Of a stretch of DNA of 64,000 bases, positions 43,558 to 52,347 are shown piece after piece. Both the position numbers and the translations under genes were made by a program. The notes under the pieces were generated by a model that was not told the origin of the DNA, did not search any database, and saw nothing but the letters and a program-made list of their open reading frames with translations. The stretch comes from Pseudomonas entomophila (GTDB lineage: Bacteria > Pseudomonadota > Gammaproteobacteria > Pseudomonadales > Pseudomonadaceae). Within the stretch, counting starts at the first letter, position 1, and each line of letters starts with the position of its first letter. The stretch is taken from contig NZ_JAAMQI010000009.1 of the NCBI RefSeq assembly GCF_013523165.1, positions 1 to 64,000 of the forward strand, written 5' to 3'.

Positions 43558-45483
43558 TCATGGCGCGCTCCAGGACAGTGCGAACACCGTCTGTGCGGGC
43601 AACTCGAACTGCAGTTGATCGTCTTCGCAACGCACCGCGCCCTCGCGCACCTGCGTATCGGCGCCGAACAACGCCAGGCGCGTGGCCGGGCATCCCAGCG
43701 CCGCCAGGCTGATCCGTTGCAGGCGATCGGCCTTGTTCACGCCCAGCACGGTGCGCTGTTGGTCACGGGCCATGGCCAGGGCATCGACTTCGAAGGCATC
43801 GTTGTCCAGCGCCATCACCTGGTCGAGCCAGTGACGGGCGATGAACTGCTGGACCAGGCCCACGGGCTTGAGGCCGACCCCTGCCGGTGGGCGCACGGCC
43901 AGCATGCCTTTCGGCCAGCCGGGCTCGTCGGCCAGGTGGAACCAGTTGAGCATGTCCAGCAGGCCGTCGGCCGACGCGTTGATCACCACCGAGGTCCACC
44001 AGAGCGCCGCGTACTGGGTGTTCTGGTCGTACGGGCTGAGGCTGGCGCCACTGGAGAGGTTGGTCTGGTCGAGCAGCAGCGCCTTGCGCGGGCGCCCCTG
44101 GGCGTCACGCCCGACCAGGTCGGCCGCCTGCTGGACGCTGTCCCGGTAGCGCCGCGTGGCCAGCAGGTCACGCACCATCCATTCGTGCCAGGCCAGCGCG
44201 TCGATTTGGGCATCGTGGGCCGCCAGCAGGCGACGTGCCCAGTCGATGCCGCGGCGTGCCTGGGCCTGCTCGACGAAGGGGCCGTCCAGCAGTCGCGAGG
44301 AGGCCGGCATGGCGATGCGTACCCCGGCTTCGCGTGCGCCCGGACTCTGCTGGACGCGCTCGGCCAGGGTCTGGAAATACGCCTCGAACGCCTCGAAGCT
44401 GCGGTAGTTGAGGTTCGGCTCGTCGGCGAAGGCCAGGTAGTGCAGGCCACCGCCGCCGCGCGCACGCGTGGCGGCCAGCCAGGCATCCAGGCCGGCCAGG
44501 GTGGTGCGATCGGCCGACAGTTCGGCCACCCGACCGCGTGCGGCGAGCAGGGTGATGTCATGGCGGATGCCAAAGCGCTTGAGGTACAGGTCGCGCCAGC
44601 GGTCCTCGTAGTGGGGCCGTTCGGCCATGATGTCGACCAGGCTGTAGAAGCCGCCGGCGGTCGGCGCCAGGGCATCGAGCGCCGCGTGCGCCACCGGGGG
44701 CAGGGGCTCGTAGGGCAGGGCGACACCCAGGTCCGGGGTGTGGCCCAGCACCTGGCCACGCCAGGTCAGGTGCACCTCGCCGTCGGCAGGCGCCGCGGGC
44801 TGGGCCTGGGGCGCCAGGGCTTCCGGGGTCTGGGCGAACAGGTTGTCGCTGCCGTCGAGCCAGAACGCTGTCTTGCCCTCGCCGATCACCGTCAGGCGCC
44901 AGGTTTCGTCCTGCGTGCTGACCGGCAGCGGCAGTTGGTCGAACCGCCAGTAGCGTGGGTAGCTGTTGAGCCACAGGCGCAGGCTGTGCCCGTCGCTCAG
45001 GCGCTCGGCCAGCACGGCCCGCGCACCGCCGTGGTACTTGCCGGCCAGGACGGCCGTCTGGCCGGCCGTCACCCGCGCGTACCAGACCGGCGCGGTCCGG
45101 GTGTCCAGGCTGAAGTGCACCTTGGCCGGCGCCAGGCGCGCCACGGTGCTCGCGTCATGGCTGATCTGGTAGCGGCGAAAGCTGTAGCCGGGCACTTCCA
45201 GGCGATAGGGGCCCTGGTCGGGCGTGAGCGGCCAGCTCAGGTCGCCCCTGGGCTGGTCGGCGGCGATGTTCTGCTGGGCCACCAGTCGGCCGCGACCGTC
45301 GAGCAGGTACAGCTGCTCGGCGTTGGCACGGGCCTGCCAGGCCGGGCGCCAGGTGATGCGCAGCGTGTCGGCCTGGCGTGGCGCCAGGTACAGGCTGGCA
45401 TCGCGCACCCCGTCCCAGGTCAGCGTCTGGGCACCGACCGGCAGGGCCAGCAGGCAGGCCAGCACCAGCAGCCATCCCCTCAT
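43558..45483 (-). CDS. Secreted TIM-barrel glycoside hydrolase-like protein
   Basis: This 641-residue protein has a signal peptide (MRGWLLVLACLLALPVGAQ), a beta-rich N-terminal half (~20-230), and then a probable TIM barrel (~250-560). The barrel has YLAFADEPNLNYRSFEAFEA, resembling the acid/base segment of clan GH-A enzymes (N/D-E-P), near residue 355. The strand KALLLDQTNLSSG near 470 has an Asp where a nucleophile Glu is usual. It ends with a beta domain (TVLGVNKADRLQRISLAA). A role in trimming or releasing the polymer fits the operon. The ATG overlaps the flippase stop (ATGA). The open frame extends upstream without signal sequence. Confidence 0.8.
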   Translation of the reverse strand: MRGWLLVLACLLALPVGAQTLTWDGVRDASLYLAPRQADTLRITWRPAWQARANAEQLYLLDGRGRLVAQQNIAADQPRGDLSWPLTPDQGPYRLEVPGYSFRRYQISHDASTVARLAPAKVHFSLDTRTAPVWYARVTAGQTAVLAGKYHGGARAVLAERLSDGHSLRLWLNSYPRYWRFDQLPLPVSTQDETWRLTVIGEGKTAFWLDGSDNLFAQTPEALAPQAQPAAPADGEVHLTWRGQVLGHTPDLGVALPYEPLPPVAHAALDALAPTAGGFYSLVDIMAERPHYEDRWRDLYLKRFGIRHDITLLAARGRVAELSADRTTLAGLDAWLAATRARGGGGLHYLAFADEPNLNYRSFEAFEAYFQTLAERVQQSPGAREAGVRIAMPASSRLLDGPFVEQAQARRGIDWARRLLAAHDAQIDALAWHEWMVRDLLATRRYRDSVQQAADLVGRDAQGRPRKALLLDQTNLSSGASLSPYDQNTQYAALWWTSVVINASADGLLDMLNWFHLADEPGWPKGMLAVRPPAGVGLKPVGLVQQFIARHWLDQVMALDNDAFEVDALAMARDQQRTVLGVNKADRLQRISLAALGCPATRLALFGADTQVREGAVRCEDDQLQFELPAQTVFALSWSAP

Positions 45484-46784
45484 GCCGGCCGCCCTTGCAG
45501 CATCTGCCGCAGCGGCACGTAATCGCTCGGCAGCACGATCAAGGTCTGCCACACCGGCACCTTGCCCAGGCGGCAGTAGACCATCAGCATCCAGCCGGTC
45601 ACCAGCAGGTAGCACGTCGAGGTGGCGATGGCCGCACCGAGGATGCCGTAGGCCGGGATCAGGAGCACGTTGAGCAGCAGGTTGAGCGCAGCGGCCGTGC
45701 CCATGATCAGCGACACCGTGCCGGGCTTGTCCTTGCCCAGCAGGTCCAGGCGCAGGATGCTCGTGTAGCACATGGCGAACATGCCCGGCAGCAGGGCCAG
45801 CAGGGCCGGGTAGGCCGGTTCGAATTCGGCGCCGAACAGCGTGACGATCAGCCACTTGCCGATCAGCGCCATGCTCAGGCAGGCGCCGAGCATCACCGTG
45901 CCGGTCAGGCGCAGGGCGATCGGCGTCAGCTTGCGCATGTGCTCGTCCTGTTGCAGCAGGCGTTTCATCAGCGGTGTGGTGACGGCCTCGGGCACGATCA
46001 GCAGCAGCTCGGCGGCGGCGCTGGCCATGGCGTAGTGGCCCACGGCGGTGCTGCCGATCAGGGCACCGATGAACAGGTAGTCCGAACGCAGGATGATCTG
46101 CTGGAAGATCACGTCCGGATGGCTGCGTGCGCTGTAGGTCAACAGTTCACGCTGGCCGACGCGGTCCCAGCGCAAGCGCAGCGAGTGCGACCGGGACAAC
46201 CACCACAGCCCCAGCGCCAGTACCACTGCCAGGCCCATCAGCCAGCTGATCAGTGCGGCCTCCAGGGCCTGGCCGCCCCACATCCAGAACATCGCCAGGA
46301 ACAGCAGCAGCGGCGCCAGCGACTCGGTCAGCCGCAAGGCGTTGAAGGCATCGACGTTGCCACTGGCGTTGTGCAGGTTGAGCAGGCCGCTCTTGAGCAC
46401 GGTCATCGGCACGGCGATCAGCAGCAGCCAGGCCAGCAGGCCCAGTTGCAGGGTGACCTCCAGGTCGGTGGCGAACTCGCGCACCAGCGCCACGCAGAAC
46501 AGCGTCAGCAGCAGGGCCAGCAGGCACCCGTAGACCAGCACCTGAGTGAGCAGCAGGCCCATCGAGCGCTGCTTGGCCGCCTGGTAGCTGACGGCGCTGT
46601 TGAGCCCGCCGCTGGTGATGGCGCTGATCATCTCCGGCAGCGAGCTGAGCAGGGCGAACAGGCCCCGCTCGCTCGGGCCCAGGATCCGCGCCAACAGGAT
46701 GTTGCGCAGCAGGCGCAGGGCGATCATCGCCAGCTTGGTGCCGACGCTCAGCACCAGGTGACGCACATAACTGTTACCGCTCAT
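45480..46784 (-). CDS. Wzx-type polysaccharide flippase
   Basis: This 434-residue inner-membrane protein has about 12-14 transmembrane helices and the start KLAMIALRLLRNILLARILG, typical of the MOP/Wzx exporter superfamily. It would move lipid-linked repeat units from the cytosolic to the periplasmic face. Charged pieces between helices include SYQAAKQRSMG and SRSHSLRLRWDRVGQRELL. ATG 46784 overlaps the deacetylase stop as ATGA and its own stop overlaps the hydrolase start the same way. The family varies too much in sequence to name the substrate. Confidence 0.9.
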   Translation of the reverse strand: MSGNSYVRHLVLSVGTKLAMIALRLLRNILLARILGPSERGLFALLSSLPEMISAITSGGLNSAVSYQAAKQRSMGLLLTQVLVYGCLLALLLTLFCVALVREFATDLEVTLQLGLLAWLLLIAVPMTVLKSGLLNLHNASGNVDAFNALRLTESLAPLLLFLAMFWMWGGQALEAALISWLMGLAVVLALGLWWLSRSHSLRLRWDRVGQRELLTYSARSHPDVIFQQIILRSDYLFIGALIGSTAVGHYAMASAAAELLLIVPEAVTTPLMKRLLQQDEHMRKLTPIALRLTGTVMLGACLSMALIGKWLIVTLFGAEFEPAYPALLALLPGMFAMCYTSILRLDLLGKDKPGTVSLIMGTAAALNLLLNVLLIPAYGILGAAIATSTCYLLVTGWMLMVYCRLGKVPVWQTLIVLPSDYVPLRQMLQGRPA

Positions 46785-47791
46785 GGCCGGTTCCCTCGAC
46801 TGATGCGCCAGGCCAGCAACGCTGGACGACTGGCATTGTGCTGACTGACCCCGATGCGCGGCAGCGCCAGGGGGTCGTCGTGGGCCTGGCAGACGCCGAT
46901 GCGTGTGCTCAAGGCCCAGGGGTAAGCGTGCTTGGCGACGTGGGTGCGCACGCGCGCATCGTGGTCGCCATTGGGGTAGCAATACACCGGCAACGGCGCC
47001 TGGCAGCCGGCACGCAGGGCGTCGTGACTGCGCTTGAGCTCCTCGTCCAGGGCGTTGTCGTCGAGCAGCGGCAGCAAGGCATGGCTGGCCCCGTGAGGCC
47101 CGAAGCGGATCAGCCCGGACGCTTCCATGTCGCGCACCTGGTCCCAGTCCATGGCCTGGGGCAGGGACTCGGGCGGACAGACGTCGGTCAGCAGGTGCAA
47201 TGCCTGCGGGCTGAGGGTCTTGAGGCTTTGCAGGTAGCGCGCGAGCAACAGGCTGCGCGCGGTGGGCTGGGCGTGCAGGAAGTAGTTCACCGGCAGGGGT
47301 CGGCCGAGCTGGCGCAACTGCTCGATCAGTCGATAGCGCGGCGCCTCGCCATGGCTGCCCCACAACGTCTCGCCGACGCTTTCCCACCAGAACCGCTGGC
47401 GGCTGCCGATGTAGTCGGTGGACAGGAAGATGCTCGCCGGCACCTGGTGCTTGACCAACAGCGGGAAGGCATTGGAGGCGTTGTCGCGCCAGCCGTCGTC
47501 GAAGGTCAGGGCCACCCGCGGGCGGGCCGGGCGGTCAGCCCGACCGTGCCCCTGGAGCAGGTCCATCAGACTGACGCACTCGAAGTGGTGCGACAGCCAG
47601 CCGAGCAGCCCATCAAAGGTGGCCTGGCCGATGCACAGCTCGTTGCGGTGCGGCAAGGCCGCACTGGCATCGTCGGGCAGCACCCGGTGCAGCATGAGGA
47701 TCACCCCGTTGTCCTGCAGTTTCTTGCGGCCGGACGGGGAGTTGAAATACAACCATCCGCTGGCCTGTTTGATCAACGTCTTGAGCGGCAT
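46781..47791 (-). CDS. NodB-type polysaccharide deacetylase
   Basis: This 336-residue protein has the NodB core with the TFDDG metal motif in VALTFDDGWRDNASNAFP, and a later FGPHGASHALL where the HxxxH-type motif is expected (His at GPHGASH). VYCYPNGDHDAR matches the substrate-arginine region. The N-terminus (MPLKTLIKQASGWLYFNSPS) has no clear signal peptide, so it may act in the cytosol on lipid-linked sugars. It lies 9 bp after the glycosyltransferase gene. Confidence 0.88.
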   Translation of the reverse strand: MPLKTLIKQASGWLYFNSPSGRKKLQDNGVILMLHRVLPDDASAALPHRNELCIGQATFDGLLGWLSHHFECVSLMDLLQGHGRADRPARPRVALTFDDGWRDNASNAFPLLVKHQVPASIFLSTDYIGSRQRFWWESVGETLWGSHGEAPRYRLIEQLRQLGRPLPVNYFLHAQPTARSLLLARYLQSLKTLSPQALHLLTDVCPPESLPQAMDWDQVRDMEASGLIRFGPHGASHALLPLLDDNALDEELKRSHDALRAGCQAPLPVYCYPNGDHDARVRTHVAKHAYPWALSTRIGVCQAHDDPLALPRIGVSQHNASRPALLAWRISRGNRP

Positions 47792-47800
47792 GTCCGGGTC

Positions 47801-48937
47801 TCAACGGTTCTGGTTTGGGTTCCACTGGCTGTAGCTGTGCCCACGCAGGAACTGCCACAGCCCCACGCTCATGCCCGCCAGGGTCACCAACAGGAATGCC
47901 GCCAGGCGGAATGGCCTGGGCAGGCGCCGACGCACGTCGAGCAGACCGAGGACCGCCACGCCATAGCCGAGCAACTGGGCCGCCAGCATCCAGCGGAACA
48001 GGCCTGGCTCCAGGGCCAGCCAGACGGTGGCCAGCAGCAGCGGCAGCAACAGCACCGGTGCCAGGCGGCGGATCAGCTTGTGGCTGATCAAGGCGATGGC
48101 GTACAGGCCATGGCGCATCGGGTTCAGCAGCTCGCGCCGCGCCGCCAGGCTCAGCAGGCCACCGACGGTGACCCGCTGGCGGCGACGGAACTGCTTGTCG
48201 GCCTCGTCCACACCCTGGTCGAGCACGATGGCCTCGGGAACGTAGACGATGCGCTTGCCCGCAGCGGGCGCGCAGGTGCTGATGAAGAAGTCGTCGTTGA
48301 CCTGCTTGGGCACTGCCTGATACAGCGCGCGGCGCAGCGCCAGCAACGCGCCGTCGGCCGAGACCATGCAACCGGTGCGGTTCTCCACCTTGCGCACCCA
48401 GGCTTCGTAGTGCCGGTAGAGGCTGTCGCCCAGGCTCAGGCCCTTGCCGACGACCGGAATGATCATGTGCCCGGCGCTGGCACCGACCTCAGGGTCGGCG
48501 AACGGCGCCAGCAGCAGGCCCAGGGTGTCGTCGGCCCATTGGTTGTCGGCGTCGGTGAAGACCAGCAGCTCGCCGCGGCTGACACCGACCCCGGCATTGA
48601 GCACGCCGGCCTTGCCCAGGCGTGGCAGGTCGAGCACCTCCACGCGTGGGTCGCCCAGGCTGCGCGCCAGCTGGACGGTGGCATCGGTCGAACCGTCGCT
48701 GACCACCACCACCTGCAGGTCGGCGGCCTGGTAGTCCTGACGCAGCACGCTGCGCAGCTTGTCGACGATGTGACGCTCTTCGTTGTGCGCAGCGATCACC
48801 ACGCTGACCCGCTGCGGCGCGAGAGGGCCCGGCCGGCGGCGAGGGAAGAACGGCGCGGCCAGGGTCAGCAGCACGGGGTAGCCGATCCAGGCGTACACGG
48901 GGAGCAGCAGGCACATCCAGAATACGAGTTCAGCCAC
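47801..48937 (-). CDS. Membrane family-2 glycosyltransferase (BcsA/HAS-like fold)
   Basis: This 378-residue protein has an N-terminal membrane helix (FWMCLLLPVYAWIGYPVLLT) followed by a GT2 domain (VSVVIAAHNEERHIV, VVVSDGSTDATV, ELLVFTDADNQWADDTL), an acceptor-site segment (VNDDFFIST) and QFRRRQRVTVGG at the position of the QxxRW motif. Two to three C-terminal membrane helices follow. The start is GTG 48937 with AAGGAGG upstream; it overlaps its upstream neighbour by 8 nt. It adds a sugar to the lipid-linked repeat unit. Confidence 0.92.
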   Translation of the reverse strand: MAELVFWMCLLLPVYAWIGYPVLLTLAAPFFPRRRPGPLAPQRVSVVIAAHNEERHIVDKLRSVLRQDYQAADLQVVVVSDGSTDATVQLARSLGDPRVEVLDLPRLGKAGVLNAGVGVSRGELLVFTDADNQWADDTLGLLLAPFADPEVGASAGHMIIPVVGKGLSLGDSLYRHYEAWVRKVENRTGCMVSADGALLALRRALYQAVPKQVNDDFFISTCAPAAGKRIVYVPEAIVLDQGVDEADKQFRRRQRVTVGGLLSLAARRELLNPMRHGLYAIALISHKLIRRLAPVLLLPLLLATVWLALEPGLFRWMLAAQLLGYGVAVLGLLDVRRRLPRPFRLAAFLLVTLAGMSVGLWQFLRGHSYSQWNPNQNR

Positions 48938-49895
48938 GGGCGGGCCTCCTTGCAGTGCGGTTGAACAGACTGAGCACGAAGGCCGCGCCCGCCAGGTGCA
49001 GACGAATCCAATGCAACCCCCACAGTTGCAGCACGAACAGGGGGTCGCGGTGCTTGAAACTCTGACGCAGGCTCAGGGCCAGCGCGGGCAGGGCGCCCAG
49101 CGCGAGCAGCATCAGGGCCGGGCCGACGTGGCCGGCCGACAGCAGCGCCAGGACCAGGGCGTCGAGCAGCCAGATCCCCAGCGACAGCAGGGGAAAGCGC
49201 AGCAGGCGCATGCTGGCGCCATGGCTGCGCAGCAAGGCCAGGTGACTGCCCTGGCGCCACAGTTCCTTGCCGACCCATTCCGACCAGCTGCCTTCGAAGC
49301 CCCAGTGCAGTACCACCGGCGCGCGTACGGCGCGCAGGCGAGCGCCGGCGGCATGCAGGCGCAGGGTGAAGTCCTTGTCCTCGCCGGTGCGCAGGTGCTC
49401 GTCGAAGCCGCCGACCGCCTCGAACCAGGTGCGGCGCATCAACAGGTTCGGGGTCGGCAACCAGTGGCTGTCCTGTACCAGGGCGCCGGCACGCAAGGTG
49501 CGACGCTGCCAGGCATAGGCGAACCAGGGTGCCTGGCGCGGCGTGTCGCAGTCCAGGGCGAACACGTCGCCCTCGCCGCGCCGGTGCAGGTCGAGCAGGC
49601 GCTGGAGCCAGTCGCCTGGCACCTCGATGTCGGCATCCAGAAACGCCAGCCAGTCACCCCGGCTGGCCTGGGCGCCGCGGTTGCGCAGGGCGCCGATCGG
49701 CAGGCCGGGCACGCTGAGCACACGGGCGCCGTGCTGGCGCGCCAGGCGCGGGCCTTCGTCGTCGGAGCCGTTGTCCACCACCACCAGTTCGCAGCGCAGC
49801 CCGGCGACCGTGGCGGCCTGACGGGCCGCCTGGAGGGTACGCACGATGTGCCGCGCTTCGTTGAACATCGGGATCACGATGCTGATCAGTTGCAC
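48930..49895 (-). CDS. Family-2 glycosyltransferase with C-terminal membrane helices
   Basis: This 321-residue GT2 enzyme has SIVIPMFNEARHIV, ELVVVDNGSDDEGPR, WLAFLDADIEVPGDWL (DxD-like) and GGFDEHLRTGEDKDFTLRLH (ED motif). Hydrophobic segments lie near 235-275. I start it at GTG 49895 because AGGAGG lies directly upstream; the ATG at 49967 would add 24 residues with no homology. It overlaps the polymerase gene by 10 nt. It is probably one of three transferases assembling the repeat unit. Confidence 0.9.
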   Translation of the reverse strand: MQLISIVIPMFNEARHIVRTLQAARQAATVAGLRCELVVVDNGSDDEGPRLARQHGARVLSVPGLPIGALRNRGAQASRGDWLAFLDADIEVPGDWLQRLLDLHRRGEGDVFALDCDTPRQAPWFAYAWQRRTLRAGALVQDSHWLPTPNLLMRRTWFEAVGGFDEHLRTGEDKDFTLRLHAAGARLRAVRAPVVLHWGFEGSWSEWVGKELWRQGSHLALLRSHGASMRLLRFPLLSLGIWLLDALVLALLSAGHVGPALMLLALGALPALALSLRQSFKHRDPLFVLQLWGLHWIRLHLAGAAFVLSLFNRTARRPARG

Positions 49896-51259
49896 GGTAA
49901 GGCCTCCTGCTGGCGAGGTTCGGCGGCCTGACGGACCAGCACGCTGGACAGCGCCAGCATCAGCCACAGGTACTTGTGGTTGTAGGCGGTCAGGAACATC
50001 AGGAAGATGCCCATGGCCATCATGCTCATGGTCAGGTGTGTCATCAGGTCGGCCTTCTCGTGCTCGCCCTGGTTCAGCCAGAGCCGCCGCGCCCGCCAGA
50101 AATTGCGGATGGCCAGCAGCACCATGCCGACGAACAGCAGGCCGGCCGGAACGCCGGTCTCGCTGGTCACCTGCAGGTAGGTGTTGTGGGCGGCGCGGTA
50201 CAATTCGGCGGCCTTGTTGCTCGGGGCGAAGGCCACGGCATAGCCACTGTGGGCGTAGTGCAGCGGGAAGGTGCCCGGCCCGGTGCCCAGCACCGGGCTG
50301 TGAGCGATCATCGAGCGGCCGACCAGCAGGTACGAGGCACGGCGCCCGAGGGATTCGTCCTTGTGGGCGTTCACGCCGCCCTTGAGCAGCATCAGCGACT
50401 GGATTCGCGCGGCGTAGCCTTCAGGCATCAGCGCCGCGCCGGCCGGGATCAGCACGGCCAGGCCGAGCATGGCGAAGCCCAGGTGCCGGGGACGGATGCG
50501 CGCCACCTGTTCGCGGTAGTGCACCAGCAGGATGCCCAGGCTCGCCAGCATCACCACCAGCCCCGAACGCGATTCGGTCTTGGTGATGCCCGCCAGCAGC
50601 AGCAGGCAGCAACCGATCCAGAACAGCCGCAGCGGCAGCCAGCGGGTCTTGATCGCCAGCCACAGCGCCAAGGGCATGGCGAAGGTGATCAGCAGCGCGA
50701 AGTTGTTCGGGTCGAGCGACGCCGAGGCGCGACCGCCTTGCTGGTACTTGGCCATGAACAGCGCGAACAGGCAGCTGACGCACACCGTGACGGTGACCAG
50801 CCGGGCCAGCATCGGCAGGCTCAGTTCCCGCGCCACCAAGAGGGTGATGCCGAAGATGATCAGGCCCACGCTGATTTCGCGCAGGTGTTCCAGCGACATC
50901 GCCAGCAGGTCGCTGGTCCACAGGCTCAGCAGGTACAAGGCCAGAAACGGCAACAGCAGCCGCCACTGGTTGCTGGCCAGCCGGCTGGCCGGCAGTTGGC
51001 GCACGGCCAGTTGCAGGGTGAGGATCAGGATCATGCCGACGCCGACCAGCTTGGCCCCGGACAGCAGCTTGTCCTTGAGGATGCCCTCCAGCGGGACCAG
51101 CGCGGCGATCGCCAGCAGCCCCCAGGCCGGCTTGCGGTACAGCAGCAGGGTGCCCGCCAGGCCCAGGACCGCGCCTGGCGCCAGGGCCGGGTACGGGCTG
51201 GCCAGCAGGCCGAGGCTGACCAGGGCCACCAGGCCGACCAGCGACAGAGGGATGATCAT
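49886..51259 (-). CDS. Wzy/O-antigen ligase-family polymerase
   Basis: This 457-residue membrane protein has ~11-12 transmembrane helices and the Wzy_C/O-antigen ligase landmarks: a large periplasmic loop with RRASYLLVGRSMIAHSPVLG, TGPGTFPLHYA and AAHNTYLQVTSETGVPAGLL (His/Asn motif). It would polymerise repeat units in the periplasm. A ligase to lipid A core is less likely given the wza/wzz context. ATG 51259 overlaps the upstream transferase stop (ATGA). Confidence 0.9.
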   Translation of the reverse strand: MIIPLSLVGLVALVSLGLLASPYPALAPGAVLGLAGTLLLYRKPAWGLLAIAALVPLEGILKDKLLSGAKLVGVGMILILTLQLAVRQLPASRLASNQWRLLLPFLALYLLSLWTSDLLAMSLEHLREISVGLIIFGITLLVARELSLPMLARLVTVTVCVSCLFALFMAKYQQGGRASASLDPNNFALLITFAMPLALWLAIKTRWLPLRLFWIGCCLLLLAGITKTESRSGLVVMLASLGILLVHYREQVARIRPRHLGFAMLGLAVLIPAGAALMPEGYAARIQSLMLLKGGVNAHKDESLGRRASYLLVGRSMIAHSPVLGTGPGTFPLHYAHSGYAVAFAPSNKAAELYRAAHNTYLQVTSETGVPAGLLFVGMVLLAIRNFWRARRLWLNQGEHEKADLMTHLTMSMMAMGIFLMFLTAYNHKYLWLMLALSSVLVRQAAEPRQQEALPCN

Positions 51260-52347
51260 GCCAGGGCCTCCCGTGCGGCCAGTTGGTACACCTGCGCCCA
51301 CTGACGCGCCAGGGTCGGCAGGTGGAAGTGCTCGCGCTGGGTCTGACGGGCGCGGGCCACCAGTTCTTCGGCCTGGGCCGGGTCGTCCAGCAAGGCCTGC
51401 AACTGCTGGCCCAGTTCCTGGGTGTCCAGGGGTGTGGCCAGCAGCCCGCTGTGCCCGTGGCGAATCACGTCAGGCACGCCGCCGACCGCGAACGCCACCA
51501 CCGGTACGCCGTCCTGCATGGCTTCGAGCAGGATCATCGGCGTGCCCTCGGTGCGCGAGCTGATCACCAGTGCATCGAGGCGCGCCATCCAGCGGCGCAT
51601 GTCGGTCTGGAACCCCGGCAGGCTGATGCGCTCGGTCAGCCCGGCGGCATCGATGCGCGCTTGCAGGGCTGCGCGTTCCGGGCCGTCGCCGAGCATCACC
51701 GCACGCACCCGAGGCTCGCGCTGGCACAGCGGGATCAGCGTGTCGAGAAACAGGTCAGGGCCTTTCTCGCTGCTCAAGCGGCCGACGAAGCCGGCCAGCC
51801 AGTGCGCGTGACCGTTGCTGCGTGGCGTGGCGCCCTGTGGCTCGGGCAGGCCGTTGCGGATCACCCGCAGCTTGCCGGCGGCCACGCCCGCCTGCTGGTG
51901 CAGGCGCTCGATGCTGTCGGCCACACAGACCACCTGGTCGACGGTGCGGGTCCGGCACAGCTGCAGGCTCAGCCAGGTGTAGAAGCGCTGCTTGCGACTG
52001 CGCGGGGTGAACCCGTGCTGGGTGACCACCATCGGCAGGCGCCACAGCGTGGCGCCGACCCAGCCCAGCAGCAGCCCCTTGAAGTTGTGGCTGTTGAGCA
52101 GCGGGCGCTGGCGCCGTTCGCGCGCCAGCAGTTGCAGCAGCGCGACCAGGTTCGGGCAGCTCTGGCACTCGATGCCCGCCTGGCGAAAGCGCGTCAGCAA
52201 GGCCGGCGGCGCGCCGAGGAACAGCACCCGGTGCCGTCCTGGCGTGGCCTGGCAGTGGTCGAGCAGCATGCGCTCGGCGCCGTAGAAGCCGCCGCTGTTG
52301 AGCAGGTGCAGGACCGTGCGCGGCGCGCTGGGCGCGGCGGCGTTCAA
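51256..52347 (-). CDS. Family-4 glycosyltransferase
   Basis: This 363-residue retaining GT-B enzyme has the N-terminal LLNSGGFYGAERMLLDHC, and in the C-terminal nucleotide-binding domain FVGRLSSEKGPDLFLDTLIP, LGDGPERAALQARI and the E-X7-E motif region TEGTPMILLEAMQDGVPVVA. It has no membrane helix. The only start consistent with the N-terminal fold is TTG 52347, which overlaps the wzz-like stop as TTGA; the ribosome site is weak, so translational coupling is likely. Confidence 0.9.
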   Translation of the reverse strand: MNAAAPSAPRTVLHLLNSGGFYGAERMLLDHCQATPGRHRVLFLGAPPALLTRFRQAGIECQSCPNLVALLQLLARERRQRPLLNSHNFKGLLLGWVGATLWRLPMVVTQHGFTPRSRKQRFYTWLSLQLCRTRTVDQVVCVADSIERLHQQAGVAAGKLRVIRNGLPEPQGATPRSNGHAHWLAGFVGRLSSEKGPDLFLDTLIPLCQREPRVRAVMLGDGPERAALQARIDAAGLTERISLPGFQTDMRRWMARLDALVISSRTEGTPMILLEAMQDGVPVVAFAVGGVPDVIRHGHSGLLATPLDTQELGQQLQALLDDPAQAEELVARARQTQREHFHLPTLARQWAQVYQLAAREALA

